This document shows, in pieces, positions 7,147 through 16,828 of a stretch of DNA of 64,000 nt. The first letter of the stretch is position 1. Every line of letters starts with the position of its first letter. The notes under the pieces were generated by a model. It saw only the letters and a program-made list of their open reading frames with translations, had not been told where the DNA came from and searched no databases. Location of the stretch: positions 696,001 through 760,000 of the forward strand of contig NZ_CP126115.1 in NCBI RefSeq assembly GCF_030123505.1, written 5' to 3'. Made by a program: the position numbers and the translations under genes. Source of the stretch: Neobacillus sp. YX16. Its GTDB lineage: Bacteria; Bacillota; Bacilli; Bacillales; Cytobacillaceae.

Positions 7147-8343
7147 TTATTTAAGTTTTTTTATGAAGACTACTTTTAGGTAGTCGGATTCTGGATAGTG
7201 TTTATTGGTTCTGAAGTCTTCAGGGAGTGAAAATTCTTCCATTAGTTTATAGCGTTTTTTTGATTCCTTAAAGGCGGTATCGATGAATCCTTTAAATTTA
7301 TCCATGCCAAAGGAGCTGGCATTGGTTGATGCGAGGATGATTCCATTATCCTCTGTGATGGAAATAGCTTCTTTTAATAGGTTTTTATAATCCTTTTCGG
7401 CGCTGAAGACAAACTTCTTTGATCTTGCAAAGCTCGGAGGATCAAGGATCACGACATCAAACAGCAAACCCTTTTTCACTGCATATTTGAAGTATTTGAA
7501 TACATCCTCTACGATGATATCTTGAGTTTCTGCATCAATTCCATTCACTTTAAATTGCTCAATCGTTTTACTTTTGCTTCGATTTGCGAGGTCAACACTG
7601 GTCGTTTTCGTCGCTCCGCCTAAAGCGGCGAACACTGAAAACACACCCGTATAGGAGAACGTATTTAATACTCTTTTTCCTTTTGAATAGACATCTCGTA
7701 ATGTTTTTCTTACATCCTTTTGATCTAAGAAAACACCGACCATGGCACTTTCATTCAAATAAACCGCAATATTGACGCCATTTTCTTTCACGATAATGGG
7801 AAACTCTCCTCGTTCGCCAGCGACAAAGTCATCTTCTTCAATGTACTTACCACTTTCATCGAACCGCTTTTTCTGATAAATCGCTTTATACTCCACCAAA
7901 TTCTTCAATGAATCTATGATAAACTCCCGAAAGTGATAGATGCCTTTACTGTACCAGGTAATGACGTAATAACCATCGAAATAATCAATCGTTAAACCGC
8001 CAATTCCATCGCCTTCGCCGTTAAACACTCGAAAGGCTGTAGTTTCAGAGCCCTGAAAAAAATGCTCTCTTCTATCAAAGGCAGCCTTTAGGGTCTTTTC
8101 AAAAAAACGATGATCAAACTGTTCTTTTTCATTGTTGCTAAGCACCCAGCCGAGACCTTTATTTTGTTTTCCATAATAGCCTTTGGCAATAAAATTATTC
8201 TGTTCATCAACTAGCTTTATGGTGCACCCTTCTTCATCAAGAGCAGTAGAATTTAGAATGGTTTCCTTTGTAATAAGCGGGTAGCCGTTTTTATATTTAG
8301 TAACGAACTTTGATTTCACCTTTAAACCAACTTTTGTTTTCAT
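7147..8343 (-). CDS. RlmI-like class I SAM-dependent rRNA methyltransferase
   Basis: A 398-residue protein with the architecture of the RlmI/YwbD 23S rRNA (cytosine-C5) methyltransferases: an N-terminal PUA-like domain (about residues 1-75), a middle domain with FNGEGDGIGGLTIDY, and a C-terminal Rossmann methyltransferase with the SAM loop FSYTGVFSVFAALGGA near 228-243 and the catalytic DPPSFARS at about 300-307. It probably methylates 23S rRNA. The family shows weak positional specificity at this level of identity, so the exact base is not assigned. It is a single gene on the minus strand. Confidence 0.85.
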   Translation of the reverse strand: MKTKVGLKVKSKFVTKYKNGYPLITKETILNSTALDEEGCTIKLVDEQNNFIAKGYYGKQNKGLGWVLSNNEKEQFDHRFFEKTLKAAFDRREHFFQGSETTAFRVFNGEGDGIGGLTIDYFDGYYVITWYSKGIYHFREFIIDSLKNLVEYKAIYQKKRFDESGKYIEEDDFVAGERGEFPIIVKENGVNIAVYLNESAMVGVFLDQKDVRKTLRDVYSKGKRVLNTFSYTGVFSVFAALGGATKTTSVDLANRSKSKTIEQFKVNGIDAETQDIIVEDVFKYFKYAVKKGLLFDVVILDPPSFARSKKFVFSAEKDYKNLLKEAISITEDNGIILASTNASSFGMDKFKGFIDTAFKESKKRYKLMEEFSLPEDFRTNKHYPESDYLKVVFIKKLK

Positions 8344-8474
8344 GTTTTCATCCTATCTCTTGTAGTTATCATTATTAGCATTGTAAACATATATTTGTAA
8401 AATCAATCACAATCCATCAATCATAACACGCTTTACTACTAGTGGTGCGTATTTCAGGAGAGGGGGACACATAA

Positions 8475-8503
8475 AAAAAATCCAGAAAGCATCTGGATCT
8501 TGA
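8475..8503 (-). terminator. Terminator of the cwlK-like gene
   Basis: Minus strand AAGATCCAG/CTGGATTT hairpin followed by a run of T, 47 bases after the stop. Confidence 0.8.
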
Positions 8504-8549
8504 TTTACTATAGCACAATTATTTTCAAAAGAGAGGAATGCTTCTCCAA

Positions 8550-9128
8550 TTAGTGGGTGTCCACTGTTAAAGATGACTCTTCAGGTCTCTTTCCGTTCTG
8601 TAAGTCAGCAAGTGTTAACCCAAAGTTCATTTGTAAGTGGGGATAATCTTTAAATTGAGCCCAGTCACCGCCCCATTCAAAGCCAAGAGCTTTTGCCATT
8701 TCCACTACTTCGTCCCAATCTGATTTTCCATTCTGATTTCCGTCGTATTGCATATCCCAAATGACATTTTCAGAAGGGGTTTTTATGGCAAAGTCGATGG
8801 CAAGCCCAAAATTATGAAAGGATTCTCCTCCCCTAGCATGCGTTACGATATTTCCCTCTGCTGTCCGGCCTTGTTCGTATAGTCGGTCCTGATCCTCCGC
8901 ACTGCGGAAGTCATCCGTAATTAAGATCACAATCCCTTTTTGGGCAGATTGCTGGATTAATTGATTGCTCCGGTCCTTCACGATAGGATGGAGTTCAGTC
9001 GGAAAATCCGCAGATTCCATCGTTAATCTATTAAGCAAGTTAAGTCCTAAAGGATTTTTCATAATGAAATAAATAATAATAACAATAAATAATGTGAGTA
9101 ATAGTTTCCCTCGCCCGTTAAGTTTCAA
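8550..9128 (-). CDS. M15-family peptidoglycan L-Ala-D-Glu endopeptidase (CwlK/VanY-like)
   Basis: An envelope enzyme with one N-terminal transmembrane helix (LLTLFIVIIIYFIM) and an extracytoplasmic VanY domain. The zinc ligands and catalytic residues are visible: SFHNFGLAIDF (His and Asp ligands) and, near the end, a WGGDW...HLQM block with the last His. In CwlK-type enzymes this cuts the L-alanyl-D-glutamate bond of peptide stems. An in-frame ATG at 9167 has no ribosome binding site. I prefer the TTG at 9128, which follows AAGAAAGGAA at a proper distance. It is a single gene with its own terminator. Confidence 0.8.
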   Translation of the reverse strand: MKLNGRGKLLLTLFIVIIIYFIMKNPLGLNLLNRLTMESADFPTELHPIVKDRSNQLIQQSAQKGIVILITDDFRSAEDQDRLYEQGRTAEGNIVTHARGGESFHNFGLAIDFAIKTPSENVIWDMQYDGNQNGKSDWDEVVEMAKALGFEWGGDWAQFKDYPHLQMNFGLTLADLQNGKRPEESSLTVDTH

Positions 9129-9243
9129 AATCGCATTTCCTTTCTTACCTAAAAATCTTTTCAACATCTAAGACGATAATAAAGGACCCAATGTTTCAAT
9201 TACTTCATTTCCTTCTATTTGAAAATCTATTCAATCATATATA

Positions 9244-9272
9244 AAAAAAGATCCAGGTATACTGGATCTTTA
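9244..9272 (-). terminator. ilvE terminator
   Basis: Minus strand AAGATCCAG pairs with CTGGATCTT and is followed by a T-run. Confidence 0.88.
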
Positions 9273-9289
9273 CAAAGTCATGATTCAAA

Positions 9290-10372
9290 TTAAGCTTCTA
9301 CTGAAGCAACTTTAACGGTCCAGTGAAATGGATCTTCTTTTTTCCCAAGTTGAATTCCTGTCATTTCATTATAAATATCCTGAGATAGCTGACCGATATT
9401 ATTGTTATTGATAATGATAGATTGATCTTTCCAAGTCAGTTCACCAACAGGCGAAATAACGGCAGCCGTTCCTGCTCCAAAGACCTCCTCAAGTTCCCCG
9501 CGCTTATGTGCAGCAAATACCTCTTCAATGGATATTTTCTCCTCGCGTACAGGAATATTCCAATATTTTAACAGTTGAATGACGGAATCACGCGTAACAC
9601 CAGGTAAAATGCTGCCATTTAACCTCGGAGTGACCACTTCACCATTAATTTTGAAGAAGATATTCATACTGCCGACTTCTTCCACATATTTATTCTCTTT
9701 CGCATCAAGCCATAGAATTTGAGCATAGCCATTAGCATCTGCCTTTTCTTGGGCCTTAAGGCTGGCAGCATAGTTGCCTGCTGTTTTTACATGGCCAACG
9801 CCGCCAATTACCGCACGGACGAATTGCTCTTCCACATAGATTTTCACAGGACTTAATTGGCTGCCATAATAGGCTCCAGAAGGGGAGAGGATAACCAACA
9901 ATTTATATTGCTTGGCTGGTCGGACACCGAGATACGCCTCTGTTGAAAAAATAAACGGGCGGATATAAAGCGAAGTTCCTTCGCCGCTTGGAACCCAATC
10001 TTTTTCAGTAATAATTAATTGTTTAATTCCTTCTAATAAGAAGTCCTCATCAATTTGGGGAATACACAGCCTATCGCAGGATTCATTGAAACGCTTCATA
10101 TTCTTCTCAGGACGGAATAATTGGATGGACCCATCCTCAGTCTTATATGCTTTCATTCCTTCAAAGATTGCTTGTCCATAGTGAAAAACCATTGCTGATG
10201 GATCAAGCGTTAACGGTTCATAAGGAGTAATTCTCGGATCAAACCAGCCTAAGTCACTATGATAGTCCATTGCAAACATGTAATCACTGAAATACTTGCC
10301 AAAACCAAGTGAAGAGGGATCTGGCTTTGCCTTTAATTGTTCTCTAGGGATAAATGAAATCTCCTGTTTCAT
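9290..10372 (-). CDS. ilvE: Branched-chain amino acid aminotransferase
   Basis: PLP-dependent class IV aminotransferase of about 360 residues that interconverts Val, Leu and Ile with their 2-oxo acids. Visible family blocks are HYGQAIFEGMKAY, LYIRPFIF, the PLP lysine in GHVKTAGNYAAS, EEVGSMNIFF, SILPGVTRDS and FGAGTAAVISPVG. The length and the BCAT type II pattern match Bacillus YwaA/YbgE. I place the start at the ATG at 10372 behind GAGGTG; an in-frame GTG at 10378 lies within that ribosome binding site. It is monocistronic. Confidence 0.96.
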   Translation of the reverse strand: MKQEISFIPREQLKAKPDPSSLGFGKYFSDYMFAMDYHSDLGWFDPRITPYEPLTLDPSAMVFHYGQAIFEGMKAYKTEDGSIQLFRPEKNMKRFNESCDRLCIPQIDEDFLLEGIKQLIITEKDWVPSGEGTSLYIRPFIFSTEAYLGVRPAKQYKLLVILSPSGAYYGSQLSPVKIYVEEQFVRAVIGGVGHVKTAGNYAASLKAQEKADANGYAQILWLDAKENKYVEEVGSMNIFFKINGEVVTPRLNGSILPGVTRDSVIQLLKYWNIPVREEKISIEEVFAAHKRGELEEVFGAGTAAVISPVGELTWKDQSIIINNNNIGQLSQDIYNEMTGIQLGKKEDPFHWTVKVASVEA

Positions 10373-10693
10373 GCTCACACCTCATTCTTATTTGTAAGTT
10401 CAGTTTTTAAACACTTAATTCACTCAATCTTACTCTAAAAATTATCTTTTTGGAATAATAAAAATTCTTTTCTTTACTATACCACTATTTAAATTAAATC
10501 AGGATAATTTTGATTTAGATTTGTCAAAGTAGTGACAATTATGTTTGTCAGACCTAAAAAACTTCATCATATATGACAAATATAACTGGTGAAAAAGTAC
10601 CCATTTTTGTAATGTTAACCTCATTACAATACTACTATTTTTAAGGTTATTGCCTATATAGATTGAGAGAACTTTAAGAAGGAAGAGAATAAT

Positions 10694-11542
10694 ATGAAAA
10701 AGGCTAAAATTGCATGGATTACGGATACGACTTCTTCTCTTAGCAAAGAGTTTATTAAGCAGCATAACATACACGTCATTCCCCTGCATGTTGTCATTAA
10801 CGATACATTTTATAAAGAAACAATCGATATTACCGAAGAAGATTTTTATGATCGAATGAAGAATGAGGAAGGAAAATTCCAATCCTCCCAGCCAAATATC
10901 GGGGACATCGTAGACCTTTATGAAAAGTTAAAAGAAGAATATGACTTTGGAATAGCCATACATGCATCTAGTACATTAACCGGCACCTATCAAACCTCTG
11001 TGATGGCAGCGGAAATGGCTGGATTCAAATTATTTGCGATTGATTCCCATACGGGTTCCTATCCTTTATCGTTCCTAGTGAAAAGAGGAGTAGAACTAGT
11101 TGAAAAGGGAGTCGATATTGACGAGGTTGTTTCACAACTAAACGCCCTGCGCGAGCACACTCGATTATTCTTGGTCCCATCAAACCTTGACCAGCTTCAC
11201 AAAAGCGGCAGGGTGTCTGGAAGCCAAAAAATATTAGCTTCGCTATTTAATATTAAGCCGATTTTATCGATTGAGGATGGAGCCGCAAAGATTAAAGACA
11301 AAGTCCGAACTGAAAAGAAGGCTCTTGCTTGGCTGGTAAATAATTTAAAGGATGACCTTCATTCAAAAAAAGTTCAGAAGGTTGCCATTGTCCATGCGAA
11401 TGACCGTGAAAGGGCTGCTGGGCTTGAACAATTAGTAAATGAAACATTTCCACATATAGAAACAGAGAAATTAATGCTCATTACCGTTGCTGGTGTTCAT
11501 ACGGGTGTTGGGACTCTTGGACTTTCATGGGTTAACGAATAA
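10694..11542 (+). CDS. DegV family fatty-acid-binding protein
   Basis: A 282-residue DegV protein. It begins KIAWITDTTSSLS, has the DSHTGSYPLSF block and the SNLDQLHKSGRVSG motif whose Ser/His contact the fatty-acid carboxylate, and ends with THTGVGTLGLSW. DegV/FakB proteins hold fatty acids for phosphorylation by FakA. No fakA lies nearby, so a fatty-acid kinase role is likely but not shown. It has an AGAAGGAAGAG ribosome binding site and ends with a strong hairpin. Confidence 0.93.
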   Translation: MKKAKIAWITDTTSSLSKEFIKQHNIHVIPLHVVINDTFYKETIDITEEDFYDRMKNEEGKFQSSQPNIGDIVDLYEKLKEEYDFGIAIHASSTLTGTYQTSVMAAEMAGFKLFAIDSHTGSYPLSFLVKRGVELVEKGVDIDEVVSQLNALREHTRLFLVPSNLDQLHKSGRVSGSQKILASLFNIKPILSIEDGAAKIKDKVRTEKKALAWLVNNLKDDLHSKKVQKVAIVHANDRERAAGLEQLVNETFPHIETEKLMLITVAGVHTGVGTLGLSWVNE

Positions 11543-11560
11543 TTTGCAAAATCAGCAGGT

Positions 11561-11600
11561 AAAGGGCCGTTTGAATGAATCAAACGGCCCTTTAGAATTT
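11561..11600. terminator. Bidirectional terminator
   Basis: AAAGGGCCGTTTGA (11561-11574) pairs exactly with TCAAACGGCCCTTT (11580-11593). It lies between the degV-like gene and the convergent small zinc-ribbon gene, with T/A-rich flanks on both sides. Confidence 0.88.
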
Positions 11601-11621
11601 CTTCCATTAGGATAAAACTAC

Positions 11622-11732
11622 CTATTCATCTTCTGTATATGCTTCAGTCGTCGTGTCCCTGCAATCCCAGCACTCACATCGATTCCTCTCCATGAGACAT
11701 AATTCCTCTCCACAAGAAATGCAGACATCCAT
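11622..11732 (-). CDS. Small zinc-ribbon-like protein, 36 residues
   Basis: Starts MDVCISCGEEL with a following CECWDC pair, giving two CxxC knuckles (CISC and CWDC) that could bind one zinc ion, then an acidic tail. The ATG at 11732 has AAAGGGGAG 9 bases upstream on the minus strand, whereas the longer reading upstream (to 11807) has no ribosome binding site. Bacillus genomes carry several such tiny zinc-ribbon proteins of unknown role. Confidence 0.6.
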   Translation of the reverse strand: MDVCISCGEELCLMERNRCECWDCRDTTTEAYTEDE

Positions 11733-11953
11733 AAGAAGAAACTCCCCTTTCCAGTGAAAATGTATATTTATTCTATTTTTATTCAATGATGTTGATAAAT
11801 ATGTCACCTTATGCCCGACAAATCATTACGCCAAATGGAAAACACTGTTCCATATAGTGAAAATGTACAAATTTATTCATTACATGCACAGAGAAACATT
11901 GTGATATACTAGACATCATTAAATATTGGCTTCAACAGGAGGATTCCCCCAGA

Positions 11954-12811
11954 ATGACAAAAGAAGGGACTTTTACTGGTGTCGATGGCGCAGAGTTATT
12001 TTATCGAATAATCGAACCATTAACGGCTCCAAAAGCAACAGTTATTATCATCCATGGACACGGCGACCACAGCGGCGGCCTGCACAACATAAGTTTTAGC
12101 TTGGTTAATGAAGGATATATCGTATACACATTCGATTTGCGCGGCCATGGAAAAAGCTCGGGAAAAAGAGGTTTTATAAAAAGTTGGGATGAATATCGAG
12201 GCGACTTACACGAGTTTCGTAAGTTAGTTTCGAAAAAGCAGCCAGGACTGCCTTTGTATTTTATCGGACATAGTATGGGCGGGGTAATTGCCCTTGAATA
12301 TGCTATAGATTTTAGTTCGGGTATCGCAGGAGTCATTGCGATATCTCCTGCCATCTCTTATGAAGTGACAAGATTTGAGCGGTTAGGTATAACCATAATG
12401 GGTAAATTGAAGCCTGACCTCAGCATCAATAAGTCGAGAAAATTTCAATTAATGATGAAGAATTCAGCGATGGCTGCCAAATTTTATTCAGACTCTTTAC
12501 GTCACAATACCATTACACCCGGTTTAGGACGCGGCCTGATCCAAGGAGTATCAAGGGTATTAAATAAGGCACCTTTGATAACGATGCCGTTTTTGTTACA
12601 ATACGGACTTCGAGATAAAATTACACCGCCAACAAAGCTTGGTTCCTTTTTTAAGCACGTTTCATCCAAGGATAAACAGCTAATTGAATATCCTGCAGCA
12701 AAGCATCGACCCTTTGATGGAGCAGGAAAAGAGCAGTTTCTAAGTGATATGATTACATGGCTGGACCAACAGGTAGAGAAAATTCAAAAAGATAAAATCC
12801 AGGCAGGTTAA
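11954..12811 (+). CDS. Alpha/beta hydrolase (monoacylglycerol-lipase-like)
   Basis: 285 residues with the Hydrolase_4/lysophospholipase pattern: IIHGHGDHSGG oxyanion region near residues 34-44, FDLRGHGKSSGKRG at 63-76, the nucleophile elbow GHSMGG near 105-110, and late Asp and His regions (GLRDKITPP, KHRPFDG). It is probably a cytoplasmic lipid or ester hydrolase. No signal peptide is seen. A strong AGGAGG lies at 11939-11944, and the gene stands alone. Confidence 0.88.
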   Translation: MTKEGTFTGVDGAELFYRIIEPLTAPKATVIIIHGHGDHSGGLHNISFSLVNEGYIVYTFDLRGHGKSSGKRGFIKSWDEYRGDLHEFRKLVSKKQPGLPLYFIGHSMGGVIALEYAIDFSSGIAGVIAISPAISYEVTRFERLGITIMGKLKPDLSINKSRKFQLMMKNSAMAAKFYSDSLRHNTITPGLGRGLIQGVSRVLNKAPLITMPFLLQYGLRDKITPPTKLGSFFKHVSSKDKQLIEYPAAKHRPFDGAGKEQFLSDMITWLDQQVEKIQKDKIQAG

Positions 12812-12876
12812 ACCCTATTCCCACATTTATTGGGAGTTGGGTTGTTTAGCGTTAATAATATTCTATAGTAAAAAAA

Positions 12877-12914
12877 GAAAGATGAGCAGGATAAATGAAT
12901 CCTGCTTATCTTTC
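12877..12914 (-). terminator. guaC terminator
   Basis: Minus strand GAAAGATAAGCAGGAT pairs with ATCCTGCTCATCTTTC (one mismatch), followed by TTTTTTT, just after the guaC stop. Confidence 0.88.
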
Positions 12915-12926
12915 TGTAAAAATTAC

Positions 12927-13910
12927 TTAATATCCTTTATCACCGTTAAAAATAGAATTCTTCACAATGACATAATCTACAAAACGGATGGCCTCCAGCT
13001 TGTTTCCGCCAGCATATGAAATAGAGGATTGTAAATCCTGCTCCATTTCAATGAGAGTATCAATCAAGGCACCTTTGTGTTCCACTAGCATTTTCTTGCC
13101 CTCTACATTTTTCCGTTCCCCTTTTTGATATTCCGAGGCGGAGCCGAAGTATTCTTTATAGAGCTTCCCATCTCTTTCAATCGTTTGCCCAGGCGATTCT
13201 TCATGTCCAGCAAATAAGGAACCGATCATCACCATACATGCCCCAAATCGGATCGATTTCGCAATATCCCCATGGGTCCGAATCCCGCCGTCCGCAATAA
13301 TCGGCTTACTTGCTGCCTTTGCACACCAGCGAAGAGCTGCTAATTGCCAGCCTCCCGTTCCAAATCCCGTCTTAATCTTCGTGATACATACTTTTCCTGG
13401 TCCAATCCCAACCTTTGTCGCGTCCGCACCAGCGCGCTCTAATTCTCGAACAGCCTCTGGAGTACCCACATTTCCAGCAATCACAAAGCTTTGGGGCATG
13501 TATTGCTTAATATGTTGAATCATCTTAATCACGGCATTGGAGTGACCGTGTGCGATATCAATCGTGATAAACTCTGGAGATAAATTTCCCTCTGCCGCCT
13601 CTTGAATAAAACGATATTCTTCCTCTTTGACACCAACACTAATGGAGGCAAATAACCCGCGTGATTTCATATTTTTAATAAAATTTAGCCGCCTCTCTGG
13701 TTCAAATCGATGCATGATATAAAAATAACCATTTTCCGCTAAGAAGATAGCAATCTTTTCATCAATAATGGTCTGCATATTGGCAGGCACCACTGGAAGC
13801 TTAAAGGTTCTGCCGCCAAAAGACACGGTAGTATCACACTCTGTACGACTATTCACTACACTTTTTGCCGGAATCAATTGAATATCTTCATAATCAAACA
13901 CACTATCCAT
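12927..13910 (-). CDS. guaC: GMP reductase
   Basis: About 327 residues, near-identical in pattern to B. subtilis GuaC. It deaminates GMP to IMP with NADPH in purine salvage. Family landmarks are [22 protein letters not shown], the catalytic Cys loop [17 protein letters not shown], and [21 protein letters not shown] place the start at the ATG at 13910 because GAGGAGG lies just upstream; an in-frame start at 13925 would begin upstream of that site. It is monocistronic, with a strong terminator. Confidence 0.97.
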   Translation of the reverse strand: MDSVFDYEDIQLIPAKSVVNSRTECDTTVSFGGRTFKLPVVPANMQTIIDEKIAIFLAENGYFYIMHRFEPERRLNFIKNMKSRGLFASISVGVKEEEYRFIQEAAEGNLSPEFITIDIAHGHSNAVIKMIQHIKQYMPQSFVIAGNVGTPEAVRELERAGADATKVGIGPGKVCITKIKTGFGTGGWQLAALRWCAKAASKPIIADGGIRTHGDIAKSIRFGACMVMIGSLFAGHEESPGQTIERDGKLYKEYFGSASEYQKGERKNVEGKKMLVEHKGALIDTLIEMEQDLQSSISYAGGNKLEAIRFVDYVIVKNSIFNGDKGY

Positions 13911-14059
13911 AAGGATCCTCCTCAAACAAAAATCATCAATGGTTTAGTGTGTTTGGAATGCATTCTTTTTATTCTTTTTAAAAAAATTCATCCAACCCTC
14001 TACATAAAAAATGGGGATAAAGGTAATTGTAAGCATGAACTCATTTTAGGAGGAATCAT

Positions 14060-14614
14060 ATGAATAAATTTAAGATTCTATTCACCTGCTTATGCATTTC
14101 TGTATTCGTTGCTGGGTGTAATATGAAGGAAGAAGGAAGAGAAACAGATCAGCACGGTGAGATTAATAACCGCAATGCTGGTTCATTAAATGTAGGAAAT
14201 AGTTTAGGAAATCCCAATTTGAACCTAACTAATATGAATAATACGTCCAACATGGTTAATAACACAGGTTTACGGGTAGTAGGTGAAGCAGAAGAGAATG
14301 TTCAGAACTTACATGAAGTTAAACGTGCGAATGTCATTATAAAGAACCGTAATGCCTATGTAGCGGTTGTTATGGACGATGACTTTCATGGCGAGCTTTA
14401 TCCTTACAGCGAAGATCAAATCGCACAACAGGTAAGGGAAGCTGACGCATCCATTCAAAATGTATATATTTCAAGCAATCGTGACTTTGTCAGGCAGATG
14501 AGCCAATATAGGGACCAAATACAAAATGGAAGAAAAGCAGAAGGAATGAATGGCGGATTTAATAAAATGGTGCACAGATTCTTTAATCATCATGAGAGGG
14601 TTAACCAGGACTAA
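14060..14614 (+). CDS. YhcN/YlaJ-type spore lipoprotein
   Basis: 184 residues with a lipoprotein signal peptide (lipobox VAGC, Cys at residue 20), a low-complexity Asn-rich linker (about 45-70, with N-N-T and N-L-N runs), and the conserved YhcN/YlaJ domain (VKRANVIIKNRNAYVAVVMDD...). In B. subtilis these lipoproteins are made in the forespore and sit in the spore inner membrane. Ribosome binding site AGGAGGA. The sporulation role is from family knowledge; I did not find a convincing sigma-F/G promoter. Confidence 0.88.
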   Translation: MNKFKILFTCLCISVFVAGCNMKEEGRETDQHGEINNRNAGSLNVGNSLGNPNLNLTNMNNTSNMVNNTGLRVVGEAEENVQNLHEVKRANVIIKNRNAYVAVVMDDDFHGELYPYSEDQIAQQVREADASIQNVYISSNRDFVRQMSQYRDQIQNGRKAEGMNGGFNKMVHRFFNHHERVNQD

Positions 14615-14718
14615 TCGGACCTTTGAATAATAATTACCTAGAATTCCAAAAACGCTTACTAACTTTATTGTAAAGTGTTCCGTTTTCGGGCGCTTTCTTA
14701 ATAAATGACATAAGAATT

Positions 14719-14746
14719 GACGTATGAATTTGCATACGTCTTTTTC
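14719..14746 (+). terminator. Terminator before the GH18 gene
   Basis: GACGTATG (14719-14726) pairs with CATACGTC (14733-14740), followed by TTTTTC. It probably ends the yhcN-like transcript. Confidence 0.8.
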
Positions 14747-14771
14747 GTATCAAAGTAGAAGAAGGTGTATT

Positions 14772-15878
14772 ATGGCGAAAAATTGTTATCTGTCATTCAC
14801 CATCATTTCTGTAAGCATGGCATTATTTCTAATGTCATCCTGTAGTCAGTTACAAAGAAAAGAGGAAACCAATAAGAATAAAACCCCTCGTGAAGTTTTA
14901 GGTTTCTACACAGAGCAGGAGGGAAAGTATCCAGGGTCGCAACCTACAGTGAACTCACAATTCGCCAATTTGAGTATTATTGCACCCTTTTGGTATAAGC
15001 TTGATGATAAACGACCAGGCAGTCTTATAGCTTCCGTTACAGCAGACCATAAAAGGCAGGTGATTCAGAGTGCTCATGAAAAACACCTGAAGGTATATAT
15101 GGTTGTACATAATCTATTTTATGAAACCGTGGAGAAGGGCAAGCAGGTAGCGAGTAATGTCCTCGATAACGATGCAAACCGCAATGTTTTCATTCAGAAC
15201 TTACGCAATGAAATAAATCAGTTTAAATATGACGGTATTAATATTGACATGGAAAATTTGTATTTGACTGACCGAGATTCCTTTAGTCTGCTGATAAAAA
15301 ATTTGTCTGATGAACTACATCGTGATGGAAAAGTAGTTACGGTTTCAGTCCCAGCAAACACAGGTGATTCTCGAGCTAATCCCTGGTCACCATGGTTTGA
15401 TTATGAAAAGCTTGGTCAAAATTCAGATGGGTTAATGATTATGACATATGATGAGCACAACCCAAGAACAACACCTGGGTCAACAGCATCAGTAAATTGG
15501 ACAGAAGCAACGATTCGTTATGCTTTGAAACATGGAGTACCATCATCCAAAATTTTACTCGGTATCGCTGGTTATGGATGGGACTGGGATACAACAACAA
15601 ACAAAGCCTCGTATAGCTCCTATGCACAGTTAATGGATCAGAAAACTAAATATAAAGCTAAGGATATATGGGACTCCCGTTCGCAAACACCCTATTTCAA
15701 TTACATAGATAAAGAACAACATAGCCACCAGGCATGGTTTGAGAATAGCTATAGTCTGCGGTTTAAGCTAGATCTTGTAGAAAAATATAACTTACGAGGA
15801 ATCGGGATTTGGCGGCTAGGCTTAGAAGACCCTATGTACTGGAAGACGATACCTGAGAAAATAAAAGTTAAAAAGTGA
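14772..15878 (+). CDS. GH18 glycosyl hydrolase lipoprotein (YaaH/YdhD-like, no LysM)
   Basis: 368 residues from the ATG at 14772, which follows AGAAGGTG; an in-frame ATG at 14724 lies in the upstream terminator and is less likely. It has an N-terminal lipoprotein signal with Cys at about residue 24 (MSSC), then one glycoside hydrolase 18 barrel with the catalytic DGINIDME motif (acid E161), MTYDEH, and the closing GIGIWRLGLED. Bacillus spore GH18 enzymes (YaaH, YdhD) usually carry LysM repeats; this one is anchored by lipid instead. It is probably a peptidoglycan or cortex-fragment N-acetylglucosaminidase, but the substrate is inference. Confidence 0.85.
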   Translation: MAKNCYLSFTIISVSMALFLMSSCSQLQRKEETNKNKTPREVLGFYTEQEGKYPGSQPTVNSQFANLSIIAPFWYKLDDKRPGSLIASVTADHKRQVIQSAHEKHLKVYMVVHNLFYETVEKGKQVASNVLDNDANRNVFIQNLRNEINQFKYDGINIDMENLYLTDRDSFSLLIKNLSDELHRDGKVVTVSVPANTGDSRANPWSPWFDYEKLGQNSDGLMIMTYDEHNPRTTPGSTASVNWTEATIRYALKHGVPSSKILLGIAGYGWDWDTTTNKASYSSYAQLMDQKTKYKAKDIWDSRSQTPYFNYIDKEQHSHQAWFENSYSLRFKLDLVEKYNLRGIGIWRLGLEDPMYWKTIPEKIKVKK

Positions 15879-16030
15879 TAGAGTGATCCTCTAAATTCTG
15901 TTGGGATGGCTCCGGCGATTGCTTTTTTCTTCTTGCACTAATTAAACGTAAATTGAATAAAGAATGCCGTTGCCTGTCCCATACAAAGACCCTTTAATCA
16001 ATGTAGAAATATTAGTGATGGTTCCACAAC

Positions 16031-16062
16031 AAACGCTCAGAATTAGCTTCTGAGCGTTGTTT
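16031..16062. terminator. Hairpin between the GH18 and DoxX genes
   Basis: AACGCTCAGAA (16032-16042) pairs with TTCTGAGCGTT (16047-16057) and is followed by GTTTCC. It may serve both convergent genes. Confidence 0.65.
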
Positions 16063-16102
16063 CCTTGAATCCAAAACATTTGCCGTTAAAAGTGGATCTA
16101 AT

Positions 16103-16501
16103 TTAAAATAAAATAACATCGAGTGAATATTGTCCTGCACCCGTAAGAGCTACACCAATTGCTACTACTAATACAGCAAGACAGTATTCAAATCCACCCT
16201 TTGTAATCCAGTAACCATTTGGTCCGTGAACTTTTAAAATCGCAACTACCATTGTTCCAGCAATCACAATGCGTGCTAGTGGGGTAAGTAACCCTAACGC
16301 AAACATAGCTCCACCTATTAATTCCGATAGCCCAGCGAGTAACGCCATTGTTACCCCTGATCTTATTCCTAATTTTTCAAAATGCTTTCCAGTTACTATT
16401 AAACCACCGCCGCCACCAAAGCCGAATAACTTTTGAGCTCCCTGAGCTAAGAATGACAATCCAATTACTAAGCGTATTAACAATAAACAAAACCCTATCA
16501 T
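16103..16501 (-). CDS. DoxX family membrane protein
   Basis: 132 residues and four transmembrane helices, with the DoxX family's G-x-x-F-x-x-x-G-x-x-K-L-F block near the N-terminus (GLSFLAQGAQKLFGF) and GLSELIGG in the second helix. DoxX proteins are quinone-linked or thiol-stress membrane proteins; the exact role here is unknown. Good AAAGGAG ribosome binding site. Monocistronic. Confidence 0.85.
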   Translation of the reverse strand: MIGFCLLLIRLVIGLSFLAQGAQKLFGFGGGGGLIVTGKHFEKLGIRSGVTMALLAGLSELIGGAMFALGLLTPLARIVIAGTMVVAILKVHGPNGYWITKGGFEYCLAVLVVAIGVALTGAGQYSLDVILF

Positions 16502-16828
16502 CTTTTTGCTCCTTTAATTATCTTTATTTAATTTGTTCGTGGATGAGTTAATCAAATTCATTCAACTATTTCCGTATAAAATGCAATGGATTAACATTTC
16601 CTTCCTTGTGATAATCAAGACATAAATACATTTTCTGAATTTTATCCTTCAACTAACTGGTGCAAGAGTTAAAAATGAGGGTCGATCTTTTTTCTTGTTG
16701 AACTAGCGTAGCAGTTGGATAACATTTAAGGTGTAAAGGAATTAGAGAAATTAATGTAGAATTACATATTTTTAAAACCATTCATTTAGTTAGCCACAAA
16801 ACCAAGGAATTTTTAGGGGGAATAATAG
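16502..16828. other. Intergenic, no gene seen
   Basis: About 325 bases without an ORF that has a ribosome binding site. It contains TTCAACTAACTGGTGC at 16648-16663 and GTTGAACTAGCGTAGCAGTTGGATAAC near 16700, which resemble halves of the palindromic TTCA-CTAACGGGTGCTTTAG-TGAA element found repeatedly around the IS110 copies. Confidence 0.5.

Noticed and set aside
10499..10882. Minus-strand ORF of 127 codons opposite the DegV gene
   Set aside because: It is antisense to a well-supported gene and has no ribosome binding site or family pattern.
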